64,000 nucleotides of DNA from Palsa-504 sp963806335 (GCA_963806335.1 CAWDXO010000013.1:248001-312000), one strand, 5' to 3'. Shown: positions 53,194-62,503, numbered from the stretch's first letter. The notes: a model not told the origin generated them from the sequence alone. Numbers and translations are program-made.

Positions 53194-55317
53194 TCATCGC
53201 GCGAGGGCGGTGACCACGGCGATGACGGCGATCAGGCCGAGGAGCATGTAGAGCAGGTAGGCATCCAGGCGGCCGGACTGGAGGCGCTTGGCGGCCGTCA
53301 CGATCGTGGTGAAGAACCTGAGCGCGGGCCGGTACAGGTAGGTCTCGACCACCTCGATCACGTCGGAGGCGTACCTGAGGTGCGCGACCGCATCGGGGCC
53401 GTCCGGGTCGGGACGGTCGGGGGCGCCGGCGCCGTCGTCGCTGGCGTGGTCCTCCATCATGATCTCGCGCACCTCGGCGCGGGTATGCAGGACCCCGGCC
53501 AGCACCCGGCGGGTGGGGTTGGCGTAGCCGAAGGCGGTGTAGGAGCCGGGGCCTTGGACGCCGATCGTGGCCGAGCGCCAAGCCGGGACCCGGCGTACCC
53601 GCAGCAACCGCCGCCCGGACACCGCCCAGGTGAACAGCCCGACGAGGAGCAGCATCAGCGGCAGCTCGAGCCACAGCCAGGACGGCGACAGGATCGAGAA
53701 CCCGGCGAATACCGGCTGCAGGACCCACGGCGACTTCAGCGCGCCCATGGTCAGCGAGGCCGGGACCACCGGCGACAGCCCGGCCGCGATCACCCGGATC
53801 TCCAGCGGGGTCACCGCCGCGATCGCGAGGCAGCACACCGCGAGCACCACCACCGCGGCTCGCCCGGCCCAGCCGTACTCGCCACCCGCGGCCGTAGATC
53901 CGGGACCGCGGCCGAGGACGATCAGGCCGACGAGGCGGACGAAGGTGACGCCGGCGAAGCCGACGGTGAGGGCGACCGCGGCGCCGGCCACCGCGAGCAC
54001 CAGGCGGTAGCCGAGGCCGGGCACCCGGAACTGCTGCATCAGGGACTCCAGCAGGAACCACTCGGACACGAAACCGATCGTGGGCGGCAGCCCGGCCAGG
54101 GTCACCGAGCCTATCGCCAGGCCGAAGCCGCTCCACGGGGTATCCCGTCCGCGCCCGAGCAGTTCCTCCAGGTCGTCGCGGCCTCCCGCGGCCTCGATTC
54201 CCGCCGCCGACGTGAACAGCAGGGACTTGGCCGCGGTATGCGCGACTATCTGCAGCGTGGCCGCCAGCAGCCCGGCCGCGACCAGGCGCCGGTCGCCGGT
54301 GGCCGCGCCGGTGAGGGCGACGCCGAAGCCGGTGACGATCAGCCCGGTGTTCTCGATGCTGGAATAGGCGATCACCCGGGACAGCCGGTTCTGCACCGCC
54401 GCGTGGGCGATGCCGATCAGCGCGCTGAGGGCGCCGAGCACCAGCAGCGTGCCGGTCAGCCAGCCGGGCGGCCGGCCGAGCAGCGCGAGCGTGCGCCACA
54501 TGCCGTAGAAGGCGACGTTGACGCAGACGCCTGCCATGATCGCGCGGGCGGGCCCGGGCGCGGCGGAGTACCCGCGCGGCAGCCAGATCTGGAACGGCAC
54601 CAGGCCGGCCTTGACCGCGAACCCGGCGAGCAGCAGCACCTCGGCGGTGGTGCGGGCCGCGCCGCCCGGCACATAAGCGAACGAGGCGAGCAGGATCGAA
54701 TGCGACTTAGCGGCCAGAAGCAGCAGCCCGGCTAGCAGCGCGGCCCCGCTCACGCGGCCGAACGCCAGCGTGACCTGGGCCGCGGCGGGCCGACCCGGTT
54801 TGTTCCGCTCCGATCCGGCGAGCAGGTAGAAGGCGAGCGTGAGCGTTTCCCAGCCGAACAGCACGGTGAACGCGTCCTGCCCGGTCATGATCACCGCGAC
54901 GGCACCGAGTGCCAGCGAGTAGCTCGCGCCCAGCCGGGGGGGTACGGGGGGGCGGGCAGCCCCCCCGTGCGCGGGGGGTTCCGGGGGGTCGTCCCCCCGG
55001 GTCAACCGAGCCCAGCTGGCGAACGCGACGGAAACCGGCACGGCCGCGCCGAAGGTCAGGGCCAGGAACATCCCGGACAGCCGGTCGGCGGCCAGGGCGG
55101 CCGCCTGCTGGCCTGGCACCGGGTCCCCCAGCCAGCCGGCCACGTCGAGCTGGACGGCCCGGCCGGCCAGCGCGAATCCGCCCGCCGCGGCCAGGCACGC
55201 AGAACCCGCCGCGCCGAGCAGGTATAGCGGCCCGGACCGGATGACGCCCCCGCCGGTGAAATCGGCCACGGCGGCCAGGGCCAGCAGGATCAGCCCGGCG
55301 CCGAACAGCCCGCTCAT
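53194..55317 (-). CDS. Hydrogenase-4/complex I-like antiporter subunit (HyfB/NuoL type)
   Basis: The ATG at 55317 overlaps the stop of the NuoB-like gene (ATGA) and gives 707 residues. The core has WETLTLAFYLLAGSERNK (conserved Glu of TM5), KAGLVPFQIWLPRGYSAAPGPARAIMAG (Lys of TM7) and SSIENTGLIVTG with HTAAKSLLFTSA (Lys of TM12-like position). The proton-channel residues look intact. Two GC palindromes at 54944-55000 encode an expanded loop (about residues 104-125). It is the last gene of the six-gene operon. Confidence 0.9.
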   Translation of the reverse strand: MSGLFGAGLILLALAAVADFTGGGVIRSGPLYLLGAAGSACLAAAGGFALAGRAVQLDVAGWLGDPVPGQQAAALAADRLSGMFLALTFGAAVPVSVAFASWARLTRGDDPPEPPAHGGAARPPVPPRLGASYSLALGAVAVIMTGQDAFTVLFGWETLTLAFYLLAGSERNKPGRPAAAQVTLAFGRVSGAALLAGLLLLAAKSHSILLASFAYVPGGAARTTAEVLLLAGFAVKAGLVPFQIWLPRGYSAAPGPARAIMAGVCVNVAFYGMWRTLALLGRPPGWLTGTLLVLGALSALIGIAHAAVQNRLSRVIAYSSIENTGLIVTGFGVALTGAATGDRRLVAAGLLAATLQIVAHTAAKSLLFTSAAGIEAAGGRDDLEELLGRGRDTPWSGFGLAIGSVTLAGLPPTIGFVSEWFLLESLMQQFRVPGLGYRLVLAVAGAAVALTVGFAGVTFVRLVGLIVLGRGPGSTAAGGEYGWAGRAAVVVLAVCCLAIAAVTPLEIRVIAAGLSPVVPASLTMGALKSPWVLQPVFAGFSILSPSWLWLELPLMLLLVGLFTWAVSGRRLLRVRRVPAWRSATIGVQGPGSYTAFGYANPTRRVLAGVLHTRAEVREIMMEDHASDDGAGAPDRPDPDGPDAVAHLRYASDVIEVVETYLYRPALRFFTTIVTAAKRLQSGRLDAYLLYMLLGLIAVIAVVTALAR
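54944..55000. repeat. Two GC palindromes in an expanded loop of the HyfB-like gene
   Basis: Stem 1 is ACGGGGGGG (54944-54952) with CCCCCCCGT (54960-54968). Stem 2 is CCGGGGGG (54981-54988) with CCCCCCGG (54993-55000). Both lie in a poorly conserved loop of the protein and do not break the frame. Confidence 0.8.
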
Positions 55318-56213
55318 GATCTTCCCCCGCTCGCCTCCGGGCCGCTTTGAGGCGCCGCCTTCCCTCGTCGCTCGTTCCTCGCTCCTCGGTCCAGGCGGCG
55401 CCGCGGCCCTTTGGCTCGCGGGGCCCCGGCCCCCTTCCGGCCGCTGGTCAGCTGGCCGACCGCGATCAGGAGGGCATTGAGGATGCCGAACGGGCTGGGC
55501 GGCGAGCCCGGCAGCCAGACATCGACCGGGACCGTGGCGCCGACGCCCGCGGTGACCGCCTCGCTCGGGCGCAGCAGCCCGCCGCTGACCGCGTCGGTCC
55601 CGGCCGCGATCACGACCTTCGGATCGGGCATGCCGTCGTAGGTGGTGCGCAGCGGCCCGGTCATACCGCGGGCACCCGCGCCGGTGACCAGCAGCACGTC
55701 GGCGTGCCGCGGGCTGGCGGTGAAGAACACGCCCAGCCGGTGCAGGTCGTAGACCGGGCCGAGCAGCGCCTGGATCTCCCACTCCTCGCTGCCGTCGGAC
55801 CCGGCGTCCACGTGCCGGACGTGCACGCTGCGCCGCAGCGCCGCGGTCCGCGCCCGCAGCCGGGCCCGGGCCGCCTCGATGGCCTCGTCGGTCTCCGGGA
55901 GTTCGGGGACGATCAGCGCTTCCCGGGTCAGCGCGGCCGCGCCGGGGCCGGTGGCGCCGGGCGACCAGGCGAACAGGCCGGGCCGTCCGGCCACGCAGCG
56001 GCCGCACAGGATGCACTGGCCCTGATCAACCCGCACGCTGGTCCCGGCGACGGAAATCGCCCCGGTCGGGCAGAGCGCCTCGATCCCCGCCGCCGAGGGG
56101 CCGGGCAGCGGACGGGCCGGCCCGCGCCAGCCGTTGGCGTAGGGATCGGGCCTGGCCGGCCAGCGGGTGGTGACCACCCCGTCGCGCAGGCCGCGCAGCA
56201 CCCAGATGCTCAA
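55314..56213 (-). CDS. Ferredoxin domain fused to a NuoB/HycG-like small subunit lacking the proximal cluster ligands
   Basis: Residues 40-80 hold one [4Fe-4S] site: C48 (CPTGAI), C67, C70 and C73 (CILCGRC). The second cluster motif is absent. From residue 130 the protein follows the NuoB/HycG small subunit: HVDAGSDGSEEWEIQ, SPRHADVLLVTGAG, MPDPKVVIAAGTDAVSGG and VDVWLPGSPPSPFG. The four cysteines that bind the proximal cluster are replaced at D140, E143, D207 and S237. This fits a non-redox or altered version of the complex I-like module. A tail of basic low-complexity sequence overlaps a hairpin at 55339-55409. Confidence 0.85.
   Translation of the reverse strand: MSIWVLRGLRDGVVTTRWPARPDPYANGWRGPARPLPGPSAAGIEALCPTGAISVAGTSVRVDQGQCILCGRCVAGRPGLFAWSPGATGPGAAALTREALIVPELPETDEAIEAARARLRARTAALRRSVHVRHVDAGSDGSEEWEIQALLGPVYDLHRLGVFFTASPRHADVLLVTGAGARGMTGPLRTTYDGMPDPKVVIAAGTDAVSGGLLRPSEAVTAGVGATVPVDVWLPGSPPSPFGILNALLIAVGQLTSGRKGAGAPRAKGPRRRLDRGARNERRGKAAPQSGPEASGGRS
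55339..55409. repeat. REP-like hairpin at the 3' end of the NuoB-like gene
   Basis: GGGCCGC (55339-55345) pairs with GCGGCCC (55403-55409) and GGCGCCGCCT (55351-55360) with AGGCGGCGCC (55393-55402), with a five-base bulge. The loop is a run of tcgct/cctcg repeats. It encodes the nonconserved C-terminal tail and may also act as an intercistronic RNA structure. Confidence 0.65.
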
Positions 56214-57670
56214 AGGACCACCCCCGCCACGGACAGGCCGAAACTCGCCTCGATGAACGGGAAGTCGGTCAGGATGTCCCCGGCGAAGACCTCGTGCATC
56301 AGTACCAGGTTGTGGAACGACGCGGATCTGGGGTGGCAGCGGACGATCCGGCCGGCGTCCAGGGTCACGTCGTAGATCACCTCACCCTGCGGCGCCTCGG
56401 CCCAGCCGACCGCCCGGCCGCTATTGGCAGCGCCACTGGCCGGGTCGCACGGCACGCGGGCAAGATCCGGCGTCCGTTCGGCCAAATCTTCTCCCGTCTG
56501 CCGGAGCAGGCCGAAAGCCTGGTCCACCTCGTCCCACCGGACCCGCAGCCGGGCCAGCGCGTCGCCGCCGATGTGCGCGGGGGCCGACGGCACCGCCAGC
56601 GAACCATACGCGTCGTAGGGGCGGGCCAGCCGGGCGTCGTCGGCGTACCCGGCCGCCTTCCCGATCGGTCCGAGCGCCCCGTGCTGGCGGGCACGCGGCG
56701 GCGTCAGCGGGCCAGTGCCGCGCAGCCGGTCCAGGAACGAGGAGGTGGCCATCAGCGCGGCGGCATCGGCGCTGACGGCCCGCCGGAGCTGGCCGGTTTC
56801 GGTGAGGATCTGCGCGGGCGGCAGCAGCGGCAGCGCGCTGACCCCGCCGGGCACCACTACGCCGCGGCCGAACCGGCTGCCGCACAGCCGGCTGACTAGC
56901 CGCAGCACCCGTTCCTTGTGCAGCGCGAGCCGGGCCGCGGCCACCGCGAGCCCGGCCGCCTCGGCCAGCCTGGCCGCGGTGTCCAGGTGGTTGGCGATCC
57001 GCTCCAGCTCCGCGTGCAGCACCCGGACCAGGGCCGCGGCGGGAGGCGGCTGGCAGCCCGCGATTTCTTCGACCGCGTGGCTGAACGCGAGGGCGTGAGC
57101 GACCGAGGCGATGCCCTCCGCGCGTTCGGCCAGCAGGACGCCGTCCGCGTGGGACAGCCCGGCGAACCGGTTCTCCACCCCGCGATGCTTGTAGAACACC
57201 CGCATGTTCAGGTGCGGGATCGCCTCGCCGGGCGTCTCCACCAGGTACTCGATCGATTCCATCACGCCGGAGCGGACCGGGCCGTGCGGGATGGTGAAGA
57301 TCCCGTAGCCGGTGACATGCCGGGGCAGCGCGTAGTCTTCCGTCGAGCCGGGCCGGAGGAGGGGAGCCAGTCGCGGGTGCCCCTCCGGAACCACGCCGAA
57401 GCGGTCGTGGATCTCGCGCTCATACCAGAACGCGGCGCCGAGCCGCGGAGTGAGCGCGGGATAGCTGACCGCGCCTGGCGGCAGCGGCGCTTCGAGCGTG
57501 TCGATGCCCCCGCCCGCCTTCCCTTCCCCCTTCACTGCGACGTGCGCGGACAGGATCAGCGCACCACCCTCGATGCTGGTGGCGAACAGGCCGGCGAACC
57601 GGTCGCCGGCATCGACCCTGGCGGTGAGTTCCTGCCACAGCGCGGTGACATCCTGCTGGGTGATCGTCAT
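56210..57670 (-). CDS. NuoCD/HycE-like large subunit without NiFe ligands
   Basis: The ATG at 57670 overlaps the stop of the HyfF-like gene and gives 486 residues. The N-terminus is the NuoC-like part (YPALTPRLGAAFWYEREIHDRFGVVPEGHPRL), followed by the NuoD/HycE part (IPHLNMRVFYKHRGVENRFAGLSH). At the first NiFe motif, where enzymes have C-G-x-C, this protein has AERAEGIASVAHALAF (E185 and A188). The C-terminus, DFPFIEASFGLSVAGVVL, lacks the second C-x-x-C. It is thus of the energy-converting-hydrogenase-related (Ehr) kind, not a hydrogenase. Confidence 0.88.
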   Translation of the reverse strand: MTITQQDVTALWQELTARVDAGDRFAGLFATSIEGGALILSAHVAVKGEGKAGGGIDTLEAPLPPGAVSYPALTPRLGAAFWYEREIHDRFGVVPEGHPRLAPLLRPGSTEDYALPRHVTGYGIFTIPHGPVRSGVMESIEYLVETPGEAIPHLNMRVFYKHRGVENRFAGLSHADGVLLAERAEGIASVAHALAFSHAVEEIAGCQPPPAAALVRVLHAELERIANHLDTAARLAEAAGLAVAAARLALHKERVLRLVSRLCGSRFGRGVVVPGGVSALPLLPPAQILTETGQLRRAVSADAAALMATSSFLDRLRGTGPLTPPRARQHGALGPIGKAAGYADDARLARPYDAYGSLAVPSAPAHIGGDALARLRVRWDEVDQAFGLLRQTGEDLAERTPDLARVPCDPASGAANSGRAVGWAEAPQGEVIYDVTLDAGRIVRCHPRSASFHNLVLMHEVFAGDILTDFPFIEASFGLSVAGVVL

Positions 57671-59121
57671 CGCGCCGCTCCTAGCTGGGCCACCGCACGG
57701 TAGATGAGGCCGGTGAGTTCCGCGGGGGGATGCAGGCCGAGAATGAACAGGATCGCGACGCCCGCGACGACCGGGATCACCATCCAGATGCTTGGCTCGC
57801 CGCGGCTGAGCGCGCGAGCGGCGGGGGTGAACAGCATGCGCGTGGCCGAGGCGGTCAGGCCGAAGAACGCCACGGTAACCAGCACCACCAGAACCGCCGC
57901 GGCCGCGTAGTGGCCCGAGCCGAGGCCGCCGTAGACGATCTGGAACTCGCTGCGGAAGATGCCCGACGGCGGCATCGCCGCCAGCGCCAGCACCGCGAGC
58001 AGGAACAGCGGCCCGCTCCACGGCAGCACGTCGAGGCCGCCGCGCAATACCGAGATCTGCTTGCTGCCGTACTTCACCGTGAACACGCCCGCGCCCATGA
58101 ACGCGTTCCCCTTGGCGGCGGCGTGCGCCAGCACGTGCAGCAGCACGCCGGCCAGCGCCACCGGCGCGCCGAAGCTCACCCCGACGGCCAGGATGCCCAT
58201 GTGCTCCACGCTGGAATAGGCCAGCAGCCGCTTGATGTCCCGCTGGCCGAACACGTACAGCGCCGCCAGCAGCAGCGAGGCGACCCCGAACGCGAGCAGC
58301 GCGTCGCGCGGGAAGCGGCTGCCCAGGCTGGCCGCGGCCACCTGGTAAAACCGCAAGATCGCGTAGAAGCTGACCGCGAGCAGGGACCCGGACAGCAGCG
58401 CGGAGACTGGCGTCGGGGCTTCGGAGTGCGCGTCCGGCAGCCAGGTGTGCACCGGGAAGAAGCCGACCTTGGTGCCGTAGCCGAGGAGCGCGAGCAGGAA
58501 GGCGAGCCTTACCGGGGTATGCGGCAGCCGGGCTCCGGCCTGTACGAGCGGCTGGATGGCGAGGTTATAGTGCTCGCCGAGGACCTGGGACCCGGCGTAG
58601 TAAGCGAATACGGTGCCGAGCAGGGCCAGGCTCAGGCCCGCGCTGGCGATCAGCACGTACTTCCAGGCGGCTTCGGCGGCGCCGTCAGTGTCCTCGATCG
58701 CCACCAGCAGGGCCGAGATGATCGTGGTCACCTCCACGGCAATCCACAGCAGGGCCAGGCTGCTCATCAGCGGCGCGGCCAGCATCGACCAGGCGAACAG
58801 GTTCAGGCCGGCGTAGAGGCGCCGCGTGTACAGTTCCTCGTGCTGTTTGGTGTAGCCGACCGCGTACACCGCCACGGCCGCGTACAGGAAGCTGGTGGCC
58901 AGCAGGAAGATCGCGCTCACCGCGTCGACCCGCAGGTAGGACAGGTAGCTGAGGTCCCGGTGCGCCGCCGCCGGGACCAGCGCGAGGACCAGGGCGAAGC
59001 AGGCGATGCCAGCGGCGACGGTGACCGCGGCGGCCGGCCTGGCGCTTCCGGCCGGCCGGATCGCGCAGGTTATCCCCGCGGCCAGCGGGACGATCAGCAG
59101 GGCGAGGACGACGGCGATCAT
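57667..59121 (-). CDS. Antiporter-type membrane subunit (HyfF/NuoN/NuoM type)
   Basis: The 484-residue protein has about fourteen membrane helices with conserved channel segments: LALLWIAVEVTTIISALLVA (Glu), GYGTKVGFFPVHTWLPDAHSEAPTPVSALLSG (Lys and the family signature), AYSSVEHMGILAVGVSFG and HVLAHAAAKGNAFMGAGV. It is a second proton-pumping-type subunit of the same operon. Confidence 0.92.
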   Translation of the reverse strand: MIAVVLALLIVPLAAGITCAIRPAGSARPAAAVTVAAGIACFALVLALVPAAAHRDLSYLSYLRVDAVSAIFLLATSFLYAAVAVYAVGYTKQHEELYTRRLYAGLNLFAWSMLAAPLMSSLALLWIAVEVTTIISALLVAIEDTDGAAEAAWKYVLIASAGLSLALLGTVFAYYAGSQVLGEHYNLAIQPLVQAGARLPHTPVRLAFLLALLGYGTKVGFFPVHTWLPDAHSEAPTPVSALLSGSLLAVSFYAILRFYQVAAASLGSRFPRDALLAFGVASLLLAALYVFGQRDIKRLLAYSSVEHMGILAVGVSFGAPVALAGVLLHVLAHAAAKGNAFMGAGVFTVKYGSKQISVLRGGLDVLPWSGPLFLLAVLALAAMPPSGIFRSEFQIVYGGLGSGHYAAAAVLVVLVTVAFFGLTASATRMLFTPAARALSRGEPSIWMVIPVVAGVAILFILGLHPPAELTGLIYRAVAQLGAAR

Positions 59122-59125
59122 CGGC

Positions 59126-59812
59126 TCAGCCCCGCAGCCTGGTCAGGTCGGCGGTGGACAGCGACTCGGTCCGGGCGTGGTGGGCCCGGATCAGCATCCC
59201 GAAAACCACCACCGCCACCAGCAGGTCAAACAGGAACGCGGTCGCCAGGATCAGCGGCAGCCCGGCCGCCACCACCAGCGCGGCCAGCGAGATGGCGTTC
59301 TCCAGCGCCAAGAACCCGATGGCCTGGGACGCGACGTCGCGGCGCACGATCATCAGGCCGAACGCGACCAGCACCATCGCGCCCGCGATCGCCAGCGCGG
59401 TGGCGGGCGCGGCCGGACCTTTGATACCCATGGCGCCGAAACAGAAGAACCCGAACGCGGCCAGCACGATCCCGGCCAGGACCGCGGAGGCCGGGCTCAG
59501 CGTCTGACTGCCCGCGACGCCGGCCTCTTCCTCGTCGCTTCCGGCCCGGCCGAGCAGGCGGCGCAGCACCAGTGGCACCGCCACCACTTTCAGCGCGAAG
59601 GACAGCGCCGCCAGCGCGTACAGGTCGGGCAGGTCCCGGTCCGCGGCGATGACCACGGCCAGCACCGAGATCAGCGCGGACTGCGCCGCATAAAGCCGCA
59701 CTTGGTCCCGCGCCAGCGCCTGACGCAGCATGCCGAACTCGATCAGCAGCATCACCGCCGCGATCACGTTCGCCGCGCCCTGGTAGACGCCGGGCGCCTG
59801 CACCGGGTCCAT
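59126..59812 (-). CDS. HyfE-like small membrane subunit
   Basis: The ATG at 59812 shares one base with the stop of the NuoH-like gene. The 228-residue protein has about seven helices, an internal EFGMLRQALARDQVRLYAAQSALISVLAVVIA segment, and C-terminal NuoK-like helices (FGLMIVRRDVASQAIGFLALENAISLAALV). It forms part of the membrane arm. Confidence 0.85.
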   Translation of the reverse strand: MDPVQAPGVYQGAANVIAAVMLLIEFGMLRQALARDQVRLYAAQSALISVLAVVIAADRDLPDLYALAALSFALKVVAVPLVLRRLLGRAGSDEEEAGVAGSQTLSPASAVLAGIVLAAFGFFCFGAMGIKGPAAPATALAIAGAMVLVAFGLMIVRRDVASQAIGFLALENAISLAALVVAAGLPLILATAFLFDLLVAVVVFGMLIRAHHARTESLSTADLTRLRG

Positions 59813-60774
59813 CACCCACCCCCGAGGTACAGCGTGAACACGCCGAGCACAGCCAGCAGGAACGCGGCCGACACGAACTCGGTGATCTTGAACAGACGCA
59901 GCTTGGCGAACGAGTCGTCGATGACCGCCACCACGCAGCCGACCGCACAAGCCTTGGCCAGCAGCGCCGCGATGGCCAAGACGACGGCGCCCAGACGCTG
60001 GGTGGACGCCAGGCCCCACGGCGCGAGGAACACGTTGGCCAGGATCGTGTACAGGATCAGCTGCTTCAGCTCGCTGCCCCACTTCAGCAGCGCGAGGAAC
60101 GGGCCAGAATGCTCGAAGGCCCGCGCTTCCTCGATCATCCCGAACTCGATCGTGCCGGTGTGCGTCTCCACCGGGATCCGGCCGGTCTCGTGCAAGATCA
60201 CCATGAACAGCGCGGCCGCGGCCAGCAGGTGCGCCGGGCGGATGATCTGCCCGGCGCTGAGGCGAACCGTCGCCGCGAGCGCGTACGGCAGGTCGGTACC
60301 GGTCAGCAGCGCCACCGTGAACACGACGAACAGCACCACGGGCTCGGTGATGGCCGAGAACGTCTTGGCCCGGCTCGACCCCAGCTGCGCGTAAGGGCTG
60401 CCGGTCTCCAGCGCGGCGGCGGCGACCACGAAGCTGGCCAGCGACAGCAAGAACCCGCCGCCCAGGATGTCGCCCATATACCCCAGCGGCAGCCCGAAAG
60501 TGGTCAGCACCGGGATCAGCAGCGGGATGGTCAGGTAGGCCGCGACCGCGATCAGCGGCGCGACCAGGAAGAACCAGCTCGCCCCCGACGGGGCCAGCGC
60601 CTCCTTGCGGAACAGCTTGGCCAGGTCGTAGTACGGCTGCCTGATCCGCGGCCCGCGTCGGCCCTGCAGCCGCGCCTCCACCTTGGCGATCACCCCGGTG
60701 ACGCCCGGCGCGCCTATCGCGACGGTCAGGACTTGCAGCAGCTGGATGACTGGTACCGGCAGGGCCGCGCTCAC
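59812..60774 (-). CDS. NuoH/HyfC/HycD-like membrane subunit
   Basis: The 320-residue protein is the first gene of the operon. It has the NuoH-type segments KVEARLQGRRGPRIRQPYYDLAKLFRKEAL, SLASFVVAAAALETGSPYAQLGSSRA, and ETGRIPVETHTGTIEFGMIEEARAFEHSGP, with the conserved charged loop that links to the NuoB/NuoD module. About eight helices. The order of genes (H, HyfE, HyfF, CD, B, HyfB) is that of a hydrogenase-4-like cluster. Confidence 0.92.
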   Translation of the reverse strand: MSAALPVPVIQLLQVLTVAIGAPGVTGVIAKVEARLQGRRGPRIRQPYYDLAKLFRKEALAPSGASWFFLVAPLIAVAAYLTIPLLIPVLTTFGLPLGYMGDILGGGFLLSLASFVVAAAALETGSPYAQLGSSRAKTFSAITEPVVLFVVFTVALLTGTDLPYALAATVRLSAGQIIRPAHLLAAAALFMVILHETGRIPVETHTGTIEFGMIEEARAFEHSGPFLALLKWGSELKQLILYTILANVFLAPWGLASTQRLGAVVLAIAALLAKACAVGCVVAVIDDSFAKLRLFKITEFVSAAFLLAVLGVFTLYLGGG

Positions 60775-61053
60775 CGCGCAGGCCCGGGATGATTGCCGGG
60801 CAGTCCACGCGGGTCGTCCATAACGAGGCCTCCTACCCAGATGTCACCGACAAGGGGTAGAGGCCATCAGCGCGGCTTCCGCCGTGCGGTTCAGGGCGAG
60901 CCTCATCGCCAGGACGCTATTCTCGCCCAGCCAGCGCGCGGCGCGCAAACCGGCTCCGAGCCCGGCTCCAGGGTCAACCGTGAGTCCGTTCTCATTCCCG
61001 GTGGCGGCTATCGTGAACGGGCAACCAGGAACCGGGCGTGCGGGACGGGTGAT

Positions 61054-61710
61054 ATGAGAGCAGCTGGCGGCGGAGAACTCGATCGGCTCCTTGATGAACA
61101 GGTCACCTACTACCGGTCCCTCGCCGGGGATTACCTGAACCATGGCCTGGATTTGCCGGGGGGCGACGAGCTGACCGAAGCGCTCGAGGCATTCCAGCCG
61201 GCCGGAAGCGTGCTCGAGCTCGCTTGCGGTCCTGGAGTGTGGACCAGCCAGCTGCTGCGTCACGCGACGGACGTCACGGCCGTGGATGCGTCTCCGGAAA
61301 TGCTCGCCATCGCGGCGGCCCGGGTGGGCCATGACCGGGTGCGCTTCGTCCAAGCCGATCTGTTCACCTGGGAGCCGGACCGCCGCTATGACGTGGTGTT
61401 CATCGGCTTCTGGCTCTCGCACGTGCCGCTCGAACGCTTCGGGTCTTTCTGGTCACTGGTGGCTGACTGCCTCCAAGAGGACGGCCGCGTGTTCTTCGCG
61501 GACGACGCCTACCGCACTCCCGATGAACTCGTGGAAGGCCCCTCGTCCGCCACGATCCGCCGGCGCCTTGATGACGGAACCTCCTACCGGCTCGTGAAAG
61601 TCCCCCACCGGCCGGCGGACCTCGAAGACCGGCTCCAGCGACTTGGCTGGCACGTCAAGGTCACCTCCACCTCCGGACCGTTCTACTGGGGGGCCGGAAG
61701 CAGAGGCTGA
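61054..61710 (+). CDS. SAM-dependent class I methyltransferase
   Basis: The ATG at 61054 gives 218 residues with motif I GSVLELACGPGVWTSQLL, motif II DVTAVDASPEML and RVRFVQADLFTWEPDRRYDVVFIGFWLSHVP. Long upstream frame sequence is not conserved and is left out. Substrate unknown. It is divergent from the membrane-complex operon. Confidence 0.9.
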   Translation: MRAAGGGELDRLLDEQVTYYRSLAGDYLNHGLDLPGGDELTEALEAFQPAGSVLELACGPGVWTSQLLRHATDVTAVDASPEMLAIAAARVGHDRVRFVQADLFTWEPDRRYDVVFIGFWLSHVPLERFGSFWSLVADCLQEDGRVFFADDAYRTPDELVEGPSSATIRRRLDDGTSYRLVKVPHRPADLEDRLQRLGWHVKVTSTSGPFYWGAGSRG

Positions 61711-61949
61711 CGAGACAGTCGTTATGTGCGTGCCCTGCCCGCGCGGGCTTGAGTGACCCATCAGGCGGGTCATCCCGATAGCGGCCGACCCTGTATTCAG
61801 CATCCCAGGCGGCGGCCGCAGCCTGGTCATGGCCTCAGGCTCGCACGGCCGGTTCCGGGGTGAGCAGTTCGATGGGTGCTCGAGGTGTGAGAGACTGCCA
61901 GACGCCTTGGTGGGTTAGCTGAGAGGGGCGCTATGCGGAGCAGGGGCAC

Positions 61950-62411
61950 ATGATCCTCGCCGCGACCGCTGCCGAGACGCCGGCTGAGACGTTCACTGAA
62001 CTGATGGATCACGTGGCCCAGGGTTTCGAGGCACTGGGAGCCGCGATCCTGGTAGTCGGCGTGGTCTGGTCATTCGTGCTCGCGGCAGCAACCGCGCGGC
62101 GATCAGGGTGGTCGGCAAAGACTTACCTGGTCCTGCGCCAGGCATTCGGCGGAACCCTGCTGCTCGGGCTAGAGGTCCTGGTCGCCGCCGACCTGCTCCG
62201 CACCATCGCGGTCTCGCCCACCATCGATAATCTCTTGGGGCTCGGGCTGATCGTGGTGATCAGGACCTTCCTGAGCTTCTCGCTGGAAACCGAGATCGAA
62301 GGCGTTGCGCCGTGGCGGCGGGCATTGGTGAGCGGCGCGGGGACGATCCGCCGGGCCACGGCTAGCGCGCTGAAGTCCGAGACGCCCCCTGACACCGGAC
62401 GGGCTGAATAA
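61950..62411 (+). CDS. DUF1622 membrane protein
   Basis: The 153-residue protein has three membrane helices and the DUF1622 pattern LEALGAAILVVGVVWSF, VLRQAFGGTLLLGLEVLVAADLLRTIAV and NLLGLGLIVVIRTFLSFSLETEIEG. Function unknown. Confidence 0.9.
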   Translation: MILAATAAETPAETFTELMDHVAQGFEALGAAILVVGVVWSFVLAAATARRSGWSAKTYLVLRQAFGGTLLLGLEVLVAADLLRTIAVSPTIDNLLGLGLIVVIRTFLSFSLETEIEGVAPWRRALVSGAGTIRRATASALKSETPPDTGRAE

Positions 62412-62503
62412 AGGGGCGTCCAGGCCGCTGGCGGCAGCTCAGGACTGCCACTCGATCGATGTTGAGCGGCATAGGTCCATTGCGTCGCCATTCTTCCTGA
62501 AGT

